A stretch of DNA of 64,000 nt. It comes from Gammaproteobacteria bacterium (GTDB lineage: Bacteria; Pseudomonadota; Gammaproteobacteria; Pseudomonadales; Pseudohongiellaceae). A model generated the notes under the pieces. That model did not search any database. It saw nothing but the letters and a program-made list of their open reading frames with translations, and was not told the DNA's origin. Below are positions 44,764-52,783 of the stretch, one piece after another (the stretch's first letter is position 1; each line of letters opens with the position of its first letter). The translations under genes were made by a program, and so were the position numbers. The stretch lies in NCBI GenBank assembly GCA_029253585.1, contig JAQWZF010000026.1, positions 62,001 through 126,000 of the forward strand, read 5' to 3'.

Positions 44764-46443
44764 ATGCTACGCTGGGCAAGCCATAGTCTACTGATTTTGC
44801 TGACGGTACCGATTCTGCTCGGCACACTCATCGCCATTTTACCTGCTTTCGGCTATTTCCCAACCCTGGGCGGCACGGAATTCTCCCTGAATGCATGGCG
44901 CGAACTTATTCAGATACCAGGCATAACCAGAAGCATCCAGATTAGTTTGCTATCGGGAGTTCTAACGCCGCTTATCGCGCTTGCCCTTGTATTTCTTTAT
45001 CTCGCTAGCGCCAGTGGTAGCAAGCTGGATAATTGGATTCGGCGGCTCGTTTCACCGCTACTTTCGTTTCCCCATGCTGCGGCGGCATTTGGTCTCGCGT
45101 TCTTGATTGCACCATCTGGCTTGTTAAGCCGCCTAATATCGCCGGAGCTTAGTGGCTGGGAACGGCCACCTGATCTTCTCATTGTAAATGACACATGGGG
45201 TCTAACCTTGCTGTTTGGGTTAATAGTGAAGGAGGTCCCCTTCCTATTACTTATGTCACTGGCTGCTCTGCCACAGTTACAGCCATCGAAGCATGTTGAG
45301 TTAGCCCGCTCACTAGGATACCGACCCACTATCGCATGGCTGAAGGTTATCGCGCCTAGTCTATATCCCCTAATACGATTGCCGGTGATAGCTGTCATCG
45401 TGTTTGCTTCGGCTACTGTCGATGTGGCGCTTATTCTTGGCCCTACATTGCCTCCGACATTAAGTGTTAGGGTTCTAGCGTGGTTTAATGACGCGGATCT
45501 CAATTTCCGTTTTCTAGCTGCGGCAGGCGCGATCTTGCAACTGGGAACGAGTTTGCTTGCGATCACTATTTGGCTATGTCTGGAAAAACTATGCGCAGTT
45601 CTCTGGCGCTTCTGGGTAGCCACTGGTGACCGCGGAACTGGTGAACGGCTAGTGTTTTCCTTAGGGCGCGGAGCCATGCCAATCGTCTTGCTGGTAATCA
45701 CGGGAAGCCTGGCGGCTCTGCTGGTGAATGCTCTTGCGGGACCCTGGCGCTATCCCTCTGCGCTTCCCGCCTCGTGGACATTGTTGCACTGGACGAACAA
45801 TTTTCAGAACTTGTTAACGCCACTGCTAAATACGTTGCTGATCAGCGTAGGTTCTACCTTCTTGGCATTGGTGTTGGTAATTGTGACTTTAGAGTCAGAG
45901 AGACAATCCGGGAAGCTGAGGTCTACGGCAACGTGGTTACTGTATCTCCCATTACTGGTTCCTCAAATTGTGTTTCTGTTTGGCCTTATCGTGTTAACAG
46001 AGTCCATGCAATGGCAGGGAACTATGAGCCTTGTGATATTTGGCCACTTTCTATTTGTGCTGCCCTATGTTTTCTTATCACTCTCCGAGGCTTATAGACA
46101 ATTGGACCCTCGCTGGTCGCAAGTTGCCTCTACACTGGGCGCCAGCCCGTTAAAGTCGTTCTGGCGTATTCGAATTCCCTTGTTGCTGGCACCCTGTCTA
46201 ACGGCTATCGCCATTGGAATGGCAATTAGCATCGGCTTGTTTCTACCGACACAACTGTTGGGTGCAGGACGAATTACTACTATTACCTCGGAAGCTGTAG
46301 CACTAAGCTCTGGCGCGAGCAGAAACCTGATCGCGGTATGGGCAGTAGTTCAACTCTCACTGCCAATGTTAGGCTTCTTAGCCGCTCTAACAGTACCCAG
46401 GCTAACATGGCGCAATAGAACGGGAATGCGAGAGATTCGATGA
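44764..46443 (+). CDS. ynjC: YnjC-type ABC transporter permease (tandem-domain)
   Basis: A 559-residue membrane protein with two consecutive binding-protein-dependent permease domains, about 12 hydrophobic helices in all. Each half has the coupling-helix pattern: E-L-A-R-S-L-G-Y near 180 with S-L-Y-P, and Q-V-A-S-T-L-G-A near 455 with R-I-R-I-P. This fused layout is characteristic of YnjC and of the ThiP/FbpB group. It overlaps the ATPase gene by four bases (ATGA), so translation is coupled. Confidence 0.9.
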   Translation: MLRWASHSLLILLTVPILLGTLIAILPAFGYFPTLGGTEFSLNAWRELIQIPGITRSIQISLLSGVLTPLIALALVFLYLASASGSKLDNWIRRLVSPLLSFPHAAAAFGLAFLIAPSGLLSRLISPELSGWERPPDLLIVNDTWGLTLLFGLIVKEVPFLLLMSLAALPQLQPSKHVELARSLGYRPTIAWLKVIAPSLYPLIRLPVIAVIVFASATVDVALILGPTLPPTLSVRVLAWFNDADLNFRFLAAAGAILQLGTSLLAITIWLCLEKLCAVLWRFWVATGDRGTGERLVFSLGRGAMPIVLLVITGSLAALLVNALAGPWRYPSALPASWTLLHWTNNFQNLLTPLLNTLLISVGSTFLALVLVIVTLESERQSGKLRSTATWLLYLPLLVPQIVFLFGLIVLTESMQWQGTMSLVIFGHFLFVLPYVFLSLSEAYRQLDPRWSQVASTLGASPLKSFWRIRIPLLLAPCLTAIAIGMAISIGLFLPTQLLGAGRITTITSEAVALSSGASRNLIAVWAVVQLSLPMLGFLAALTVPRLTWRNRTGMREIR

Positions 46444-47072
46444 GCAAGTCAAAGCTTGAGTTAGACAAGGTAAGCATTGCGCTTAGTGGCAAGCAACTGT
46501 TGACAGTCGATAGCAGTGTAGGCCCCGGGGAAGTACTGACCATCATGGGGCCCTCCGGCTCTGGTAAGTCTTCGTTGCTCGCGTACATAGCGGGATTCCT
46601 GGCACCCGTGTTCGCGGCCAGCGGAGGGGTATTTGTTAACGGAGACGATATCACCACCCTTCCTGCGGAGCGCCGTCGAGTCGGCTTACTGTTTCAGGAT
46701 CCTCTCCTATTCCCCCATCTATCGATCGCAGGAAATTTGCGCTTCGCTATCGATGATCGTAGTGCCGATAAGGCAAAATTAATTCGCCAGGGGCTGGATG
46801 AAGTAGGTCTGGGCGGCTTCGAGGAGCGTGACCCCGGCACGCTGTCTGGCGGGCAGGAATCCCGTATCGCGCTGCTGCGCCTGCTGCTGTCCAGTCCAAA
46901 CGCCGTATTACTGGATGAGCCCTTCTCTAAACTTGATAGCCAGTTGCGCGCAGAAATGAGGACTCTAGTATTCACTAAACTACGGGCCTCGGGTCTACCG
47001 AGCATCCTCGTGACCCATGATCAAGCCGATGCCGATACCGCGGGCGGCGAGGTTATCACCCTAGAACACTAG
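46440..47072 (+). CDS. ynjD: YnjD-type ABC transporter ATPase
   Basis: A 210-residue ATPase. Walker A is G-P-S-G-S-G-K-S-S (about 37-45), the Q-loop is L-L-F-Q-D-P-L-L-F, the signature is L-S-G-G-Q-E-S-R, Walker B is A-V-L-L-D-E-P, and the H-loop is V-T-H-D-Q-A-D. It is short, as YnjD is, with no C-terminal regulatory domain. It powers the YnjBC importer and ends the operon that begins with the radical SAM gene. Confidence 0.9.
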   Translation: MSKSKLELDKVSIALSGKQLLTVDSSVGPGEVLTIMGPSGSGKSSLLAYIAGFLAPVFAASGGVFVNGDDITTLPAERRRVGLLFQDPLLFPHLSIAGNLRFAIDDRSADKAKLIRQGLDEVGLGGFEERDPGTLSGGQESRIALLRLLLSSPNAVLLDEPFSKLDSQLRAEMRTLVFTKLRASGLPSILVTHDQADADTAGGEVITLEH

Positions 47073-47461
47073 CCTGCCGGCCATTTCTTGAGCCTAATCT
47101 AACTATCTGTCTCTAGAGACTTATTTCCCGGGCACTCCAATAGTGTGACCCAGTTCACAGTTTAGAAGCCCCCAATCCCACATTATTGGGAGGATAAATT
47201 ACGAAAATGGTGGTATTTCGGGGATCCAATCGTCTTGCCAAATCTCACCCCTTCTTGGTCAAACCCAGGATAGCTGCAAGCTTCTTGATCACTTATTAGA
47301 GGCTAATCTGATTGATATGCGTCTTGTAGTCGGTGGGACTGTATATAAACCCATGAATTTGGTGGTGCATATTACGTGACAAACAGATTCGATAAAATCA
47401 CTTCTAAGCCAGTAAATTAAGCAATCTGCCCTAAAAATATGATTTACAGGGAATAAAAATA
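47073..47461. other. Intergenic region with possible relic reading frame
   Basis: About 390 bases. One frame is open from about 47161 to TGA 47380 without a start codon (ending VVGGTVYKPMNLVVHIT). It matches nothing I recognise and may be the remnant of a lost gene. No RNA gene or terminator is evident. Confidence 0.35.
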
Positions 47462-47677
47462 ATGAAGCACACAGTTGTAGGTTTCTATGCCATATCCGCT
47501 TTTTCTCTTTCGCTTTCCGTCATTCCTTCTGCAGCGAAGGCCCAGTCATTCAGTGGTGCCTTTCCCCCATTTACCTCTAGCCAAGTCTTGATTGATCCTG
47601 CTGATCGATTGGTAACCATAAAGCAACAGCCCGCCGTGAGCGGGAAATTGAGCATGATTGGTCTAGTCGTCACATAA
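47462..47677 (+). CDS. Short exported peptide gene ending in an attC core
   Basis: 71 residues: a good signal peptide (MKHTVVGFYAISAFSLSLSV, cleavage near KAQ-S) and a 43-residue mature part without cysteines. I do not recognise it. GGGAATAAAAATA precedes the ATG. The TAA stop lies within CACATAAC, the 5' core of an attC-type site, so this is probably an isolated integron cassette. The small size may reflect truncation of a longer secreted protein. Confidence 0.55.
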   Translation: MKHTVVGFYAISAFSLSLSVIPSAAKAQSFSGAFPPFTSSQVLIDPADRLVTIKQQPAVSGKLSMIGLVVT

Positions 47678-47773
47678 CAATCAAATCAATGGAATGAAGC
47701 GCTAGGCGGCTGCCCTTCCTATTTAAATCGCTATAGGACTATTTACTGAGAGAACTATTTACTGAGAGAACTA
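47671..47773 (+). other. Isolated attC-type site with duplicated 3' end
   Basis: CACATAACAATCAAATCAAT is almost identical to the starts of the attC sites at 15066 and 15652. After a GGCGGCTGCC region, the 3' side is decayed (ATCGCTATAGG). It is then followed by two copies of CTATTTACTGAGAGAACTAT, each resembling CTATTACTGAGGGCGTTATG. No integrase gene is near. Confidence 0.65.
47738..47769 (+). repeat. Perfect tandem duplication of 16 bases
   Basis: ACTATTTACTGAGAGA occurs twice head to tail, followed by a partial third copy (ACTAT) that runs into the start codon of the response-regulator gene. Confidence 0.95.
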
Positions 47774-48972
47774 TGCTTTCAAAGCCTTCATTACTGGTCG
47801 CAGATGATGAAATCGAGATCGGAGAAATCGTAAAAGCGGTCGCAGAAGGCCTCGGCTTTGAAGTCACCTGTGTCGGAGAAGGCTCCACGGTGGTGGGCAT
47901 GGTTGATCGCATTAAGCCCGATGTAATTGCACTCGACCTACGAATGCCCGGTTTCGACGGCGTTGAGATTATCCGAGAATTAGGCAAGAAACAGTGTAAG
48001 TCTGGCATCTTACTAATGAGTGGCATGGACCAACGCACGCTCACGTCTGTGCAATCTCTAGGCAATAAAAGTAATTTGAATATCGGTTCTACCCTAACCA
48101 AACCGATGTCTATTGGTGCCATACAGATTGCCCTATCGCCCTATCTGGAAACCAAAAGAGAACCTACAGAGCAGCCCAAAATCGAATTACCGGAAATTTC
48201 CTTCGATTTTGGCCCAGCATTCCTTTATGAACCTGAGGTTCACATCAGCGTCCCTAATGAAGGCAATGCGCCGCGCATACGAGTTCACCCACAGTGGCAT
48301 ATGGATGACCACCGTGTCATCGACGCGCATGAATTGTCTTTGCTAAACAGAAATTGGGGAATCGGCAAGGGCTTGAGCAAAATGATCTTCAAAAAATCAC
48401 TCGAGAATAACCAGACCTGGGCTAATAAGGCATTCAGGCCTGCGCTTGCGATCCCCTTGGACGATTCTTTTCTAACGGATTTATCAACGCCCGATTTTCT
48501 TGCGATCTTGACAGACAAGTACCACGTCCCACGGGAGATGCTTGCCTTAGAAATTATGGAAGAGTCTATAACCAGTGGAAAAGACATTGTAAGAGACATT
48601 CTTTCCAGGCTTCGGATTAAAGGGTTCAAGATTGATGTTCTGGTAAAAGGAGATGGTGAGAATATTCTACACGCCATAGGCAAGCTGCCTATCGACCAGA
48701 TCAACATTGATATGTCGTTTCTGAGCGAAAAGAATAATTTCCAAAGCAATATGGAGACTGAGTTCTTGTATAGCTCGCTCACATCGGTTGCAAACAAGAA
48801 CGGAATAAAGGTATGCGCGACGCACGTCAACTCAGCAGAAATTCTAGAATTTGTACAAAAGTGCAGCTTCGCTAGCGCAAGAGGGACACAGATTCTTTCC
48901 TCGACTACGGCGAACGAGATTCTAACTCTTCATCAGAATGGAAAACTTTTCACGATTTGCAGAACCCAGTAA
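47773..48972 (+). CDS. Response regulator with a degenerate EAL-like output domain
   Basis: A 399-residue protein. The receiver domain (residues 1-120) keeps the acidic pair (V-A-D-D-E), phospho-acceptor D in A-L-D-L-R-M-P, S-G in L-L-M-S-G and K in L-T-K-P. After a linker, residues about 165-390 follow the EAL fold but lack its catalytic residues: no E-x-L motif, L-E-I-M-E-E-S in place of L-E-I-T-E-S, D-V-L-V-K-G-D where D-D-F-G-T-G is expected, and I-N-I-D-M-S-F for the K-x-D strand. It is therefore probably a non-catalytic c-di-GMP or protein-binding output. It is convergent with an intact EAL regulator. Confidence 0.82.
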   Translation: MLSKPSLLVADDEIEIGEIVKAVAEGLGFEVTCVGEGSTVVGMVDRIKPDVIALDLRMPGFDGVEIIRELGKKQCKSGILLMSGMDQRTLTSVQSLGNKSNLNIGSTLTKPMSIGAIQIALSPYLETKREPTEQPKIELPEISFDFGPAFLYEPEVHISVPNEGNAPRIRVHPQWHMDDHRVIDAHELSLLNRNWGIGKGLSKMIFKKSLENNQTWANKAFRPALAIPLDDSFLTDLSTPDFLAILTDKYHVPREMLALEIMEESITSGKDIVRDILSRLRIKGFKIDVLVKGDGENILHAIGKLPIDQINIDMSFLSEKNNFQSNMETEFLYSSLTSVANKNGIKVCATHVNSAEILEFVQKCSFASARGTQILSSTTANEILTLHQNGKLFTICRTQ

Positions 48973-49005
48973 AAGACAGCAAAGACCCCACCTAGATTCC
49001 CAAGT

Positions 49006-50250
49006 CTATAAAGAGCCTTGGGCAAACTTGAGTTTTGCATAGCGCTCAGCCCACTGCAGCTTCCATTCACTCAACTGGGCAACTTGCATAGGCTGACCGA
49101 TAAAGAAGCCCTGCGCTATATTACAATCGGAGCCCTCAAGAAATCGCCAATCAGCTTCGCTCTCTACACCCTCGGCAACAGTCTTTATACCAAGACTCTT
49201 TGCGAGCCGAATACTTCCGTCGAAAATATCACGCAGGGATGGATTGTCGTGGGCTGAATGAACGAAGCTGCGATCTATCTTTAGCTCGTTAAAAGGCAAG
49301 TCACGCAACTGTGCCATCGACGAATGACCGGTACCGAAATCGTCTATCGCGATGTTCACTCTGTGTTGGCGCAGCCGCGTCAACAGATCCAGCACTAGGG
49401 AATAATCTTTCATGAGTTTGGATTCGGTAACCTCAAGTATTAAGTCTTGCGGGTTCACACCCGATGCCTGCAACTCATTCTCAAGGAAACTAATAAACTC
49501 TCGTGTATCAAGATTATACATCGAGATATTCACCGCAACGGTAATATCTATTCCAGCGGCTTTCCAGACTTTACTGTCTGTTAAGGCCCTACTAAGTACC
49601 TGCTGCGCTATGCCATCTATCATTTCATTCTCTTCGGCAAGATCGATGAACTTGTCTGGAAGAACCAGACCGTCATCGGGATGCTCCCAACGCACCAGCG
49701 CCTCAACACTAACCAGTTCGCCGCTAATAAGCGACACCTTGGGCTGATAGAAATTGATGAGCTCTCCGGAGTCAATGGCGCTTCTGAATCTCGCCGCGTC
49801 ATAGATGGATTTTGCCTCACTTTTTAGAGAACTTCCTTCCTGCAAGACAAGCAACTTCAAATATTTTTCTACTTGTGTATGCTGTACCGGCTTATTCAGA
49901 TGGCCCAGCACCCATAGGTCATAAGCAGACGCTATCGCATCTGCCGAGTGCAATATTGTCTTGTCTTCTCCACTGACTAGGAAAAGAGCACCGTTGAAAC
50001 CCTCTTCCAGCAGCTGCTGCAAAAATTCGAGCCCATCCATGTTGGGCAAATTTACGTCGAGAATAACTACACTGGAGGCTAATTCCTGGCCCTGCATATG
50101 ATCGAGAGCAGCCTGGCCAATATCAAATGTGAAAACGTTTTCATACCCCTCCACAGACAATTGATGAGAGAGCAGCTTTAACTGAAACTGATCGCCATCG
50201 ATAATTGTAATTTGAGTGATGGATTGTGAGCCTGCTACTTCATGCTCCAT
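49006..50250 (-). CDS. Response regulator with intact EAL phosphodiesterase domain
   Basis: A 414-residue protein: receiver domain (residues about 12-130; acceptor D in V-I-L-D-V-N-L-P, L-V-S-G, and K in L-N-K-P), then an EAL domain (about 160-400). The domain has V-E-A-L-V-R-W, a conserved N in V-N-I-S, L-E-V-T-E-S, A-I-D-D-F-G-T-G, L-K-I-D-R-S-F and V-A-E-G-V-E-S, i.e. all the metal and base residues needed to hydrolyse c-di-GMP to pGpG. Phosphorylation by an unlinked histidine kinase would control it. It shares domain order with the degenerate neighbour at 47773, suggesting a working pair or old duplication. Confidence 0.92.
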   Translation of the reverse strand: MEHEVAGSQSITQITIIDGDQFQLKLLSHQLSVEGYENVFTFDIGQAALDHMQGQELASSVVILDVNLPNMDGLEFLQQLLEEGFNGALFLVSGEDKTILHSADAIASAYDLWVLGHLNKPVQHTQVEKYLKLLVLQEGSSLKSEAKSIYDAARFRSAIDSGELINFYQPKVSLISGELVSVEALVRWEHPDDGLVLPDKFIDLAEENEMIDGIAQQVLSRALTDSKVWKAAGIDITVAVNISMYNLDTREFISFLENELQASGVNPQDLILEVTESKLMKDYSLVLDLLTRLRQHRVNIAIDDFGTGHSSMAQLRDLPFNELKIDRSFVHSAHDNPSLRDIFDGSIRLAKSLGIKTVAEGVESEADWRFLEGSDCNIAQGFFIGQPMQVAQLSEWKLQWAERYAKLKFAQGSL

Positions 50251-50376
50251 ATTTTTCCCGCTTCCCTACTGATTCAACGACTGCACACAAGGACTTAGAA
50301 AAGGGAGCCATTGCATTATGAATTTAGAATTATTTGCCCCCTATTAACTCGGGCACAACTAAGATTCTTTCTACTA

Positions 50377-51318
50377 CTAGCGGCCAGTTGCGGCGCGCCC
50401 TCTTTCTAGCGCTTCCTGCGCACCTCGAGAAAGCCCGCCATCTAGACCTACCGTTACAAATCGAAAGCCCTGTTCGATTCGCTGCTCCACCGTGCGAGAA
50501 TTTGTAGTTATCGCACAAGGCACATCATGGTCGAGACAGGCTGCGAGCACTGTCTGTATAGCGGCCTCAACCGCGGGCTCCGAAGAGCTTGCATAGCCCA
50601 TCGATGTGCTTAGATCTGAAGGCCCGATGAAGATTACCCCAGTTCCCGGGACGGAAATAATTTCTTCAATATTCGCGACTCCTTCGGGAGTTTCAATCTG
50701 AATTATGGCTAGTAGTTCACCGTTCGGATCCAAGGGCCACAGATCTGCCTTTGCATGGTAATCCCGTATCCCCCAATACCACACAGCATTAGACGGGTTT
50801 CTGCCCCGAAGGCCCTCTGGCTCATAGTCATCTGCACCATTGAGTTGCGGGTATCTGCTTGCCCGAACCGCCATCTCGGCCTCGGCCGCATTGTTGATGG
50901 AGGGGAACATCACACCGTAGGCTCCTACATCCAGCGCCTGCTTAACCTGAGACAGCACGTCTTCACTGCCTATTGCTGGAATTCGCACGAAGGGAACAAC
51001 ATTCGGCTGCAGGCTGCCCTTTTCCAGAATGGCCCGTTTGTCAGTCATGCCCAACAGGAACTGACGAATTCTCTCGACGTCGAAGGGTGCATGCTCCATA
51101 TCGACAATAATAAAGTCCAGGCCCGAGCGGGAAAGCGACCGGGCATTGTTAAGCGAATAGTCGAAAGACAGAAGACCGAAGGCCGGCTCATCGTTCTCAA
51201 ACAATTCGATTGCCTTATTCAGGCGCACAGCCGAACCCTGAGCCAATGCGACTAAGGAGTGGAAGGCCAGCAATAGAGCAAGCATCACGCTAGCAGAGTG
51301 CTTTATAGGTTTTGTCAT
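50377..51318 (-). CDS. Exported HpcH/HpaI aldolase-family protein
   Basis: A 313-residue protein with a signal peptide (core about 11-25, ALAQ-G). The mature part is an HpcH/HpaI-type TIM barrel: D-F-I-I-V-D-M-E-H-A-P-F near 69, R-I-P near 113, Y-G-V-M-F-P near 135, I-I-Q-I-E-T-P-E-G near 205 (metal Glu), and I-F-I-G-P-S-D-L-S-T-S-M-G near 230 (metal Asp). The usual enzymes are cytosolic class II aldolases that cleave 2-keto-3-deoxy acids to pyruvate. Export is unusual for this family, so a periplasmic lyase acting on plant- or algae-derived acids is inferred. Confidence 0.85.
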   Translation of the reverse strand: MTKPIKHSASVMLALLLAFHSLVALAQGSAVRLNKAIELFENDEPAFGLLSFDYSLNNARSLSRSGLDFIIVDMEHAPFDVERIRQFLLGMTDKRAILEKGSLQPNVVPFVRIPAIGSEDVLSQVKQALDVGAYGVMFPSINNAAEAEMAVRASRYPQLNGADDYEPEGLRGRNPSNAVWYWGIRDYHAKADLWPLDPNGELLAIIQIETPEGVANIEEIISVPGTGVIFIGPSDLSTSMGYASSSEPAVEAAIQTVLAACLDHDVPCAITTNSRTVEQRIEQGFRFVTVGLDGGLSRGAQEALERGRAATGR

Positions 51319-51547
51319 CTCGGTTCCTTCTAAAACTGCGCATCGATAGGGCTCAGCCTGGTTCGCCGCTCCTCTACCAGAACATCAAATAGTGCCCAGA
51401 AACAGACAAGGTTTCAATCGCCGCGGTCACTGTCTGCCCAGATTGCAATATCCCCGGCCCTGCCTTGCTGTTATATTGAGCTAGCCGCCCATTGCGGCAG
51501 GCCACTTAGTCGTACAGGGTAGCTTTATGCCCCGAAAGGAGAACACC

Positions 51548-52678
51548 ATGAACAGGAGAACAAGCATAGCCGCCATAGCCGCCATGCTTATTAGCGGCGT
51601 ACTCAACGCCCAGAGCGCTACGGTACTCTATAACGAGCGGATCGTGGAACTAGAGCAGACCCTGCCCGATGCCACCGATCTGTGGGTGAAACCTGAAGAT
51701 CTTACTCGGGTGAATGATTTCGTTCTGAAGCCAGAGGGAGCCTGCCTCGATGCGCTGTGCGTTCCGGTTCTTCAAGATCGAGACAGCGCCATGTTTGTAA
51801 CCCGACAGGGCCAAGCCTGGTTTAACGTAACCGAGTTAGCGGACAAACTCCAGCAAGCCTACGTCACCGACTACAATGACGGCGTTTGGAGCTTCGGCAC
51901 CATGCCCGTTACCCGACAGTCTTTTCTGCGTGGCGGTGAGGCACCGGATTTCGAACTGATGGGTCGTGATGGCGAGCCGGTTCGGCTTTCAGACTTTAGA
52001 GGCAAGAAGGTATTGCTGCTCACCTGGGCCTCTTGGTGAGGATGTCGTTACGACGTGCCCGTGTGGCAGTCCATTTACGAAGAACTCAAGTCTGAAAATT
52101 TTGAAATTATATCCGTCGCGCAAGACACTGGCGGTGAAGAAGCTGCCGGGCATTTCTATGATGATGCCAATGTAACTTACACAGCGCTTATCGATGTGAA
52201 TCATCAAATCAGTTCGCTTTACAATTTGGTCAATGTGCCCTCGGGCGTTTGGGTCGATGAGGAAGGCAGGATCATGCGCATCAACGAAGGCACCTACGCC
52301 AAGACACATTTTGATGGCGCTTGGGGAACGGATGACTACGTGCCAATCGTGCGCGATTGGGTTGCCAAGGGCGCCGACAGTGAATACGTTTGGGATAGAA
52401 ACAAGGTGCGCGAGAGCATCATCCAACGCACGCCGGAAGCCGAACGCGCACAACCTGCATTTCGTCTGGGCGGTTATTACTTTACCGGCGGCAATGACGA
52501 GAAGGCAGAGCAGTACTGGACCATGGCACAGGAACTGGATCCAACGAGTTGGAACTACCTGCGCCAGGATTTGCAGTATGAAGACGGTGGCTCAGCGGGA
52601 CCGGAGTGGAGCAAGAGACGCGCCGAGATCGAGAGTGCTGGCGGAAGCTATTATGCACCGCTGGAGATCGACAACTAG
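51548..52678 (+). CDS. Redoxin-domain protein, candidate selenoprotein (in-frame UGA at 52037-52039)
   Basis: ATG 51548 (AAAGGAG upstream) opens a signal peptide (MNRRTSIAAIAAMLISGVLN, then AQS). A poorly conserved region follows, and from about residue 131 a redoxin/thioredoxin fold: A-P-D-F-E-L, V-L-L-L-T-W-A-S-W, then codon 164 = TGA, then G-C-R-Y-D-V-P-V-W. The frame stays open for 212 more codons to TAG 52678, with thioredoxin-fold features (N-V-P-S-G-V-W-V-D near 230) and a final TPR-like part. The UGA sits exactly where relatives have the first redox-active Cys. A SECIS-like hairpin begins 12 bases later. If selenocysteine is inserted, the product has 376 residues and a U-G-C centre, and acts as a periplasmic peroxidase or thiol reductant. 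Otherwise it is truncated and inactive. Confidence 0.75.
52052..52071 (+). promoter_or_regulatory. Candidate bacterial SECIS hairpin
   Basis: GAC and TGCC (with a bulged G between) pair with GGCA and GTC around the five-base loop CGTGT. The loop begins 20 bases after the UGA, and its second base is G. These properties fit the published bacterial SECIS model (short upper stem, G in the first two loop positions, loop 16-37 bases from UGA). Short hairpins are common, so this is support, not proof. Confidence 0.5.
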
Positions 52679-52730
52679 GCTAGAGTCGAACGACTGCAGC
52701 TGACGACAGCAGTCAGTTTTTGCAAGCATA

Positions 52731-52767
52731 AAAAAGCCGGTCCGAAATTTCAGACCGGCTTTTTTTA
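52731..52767 (+). terminator. Bidirectional rho-independent terminator
   Basis: AAAAAGCCGGTC and GACCGGCTTTTTT form a perfect stem with T-runs on both strands. It lies between the redoxin gene (plus) and the NHL protein gene (minus, ending 52784), and serves both. Confidence 0.95.
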
Positions 52768-52783
52768 TTGAAACCCTAAGAGA

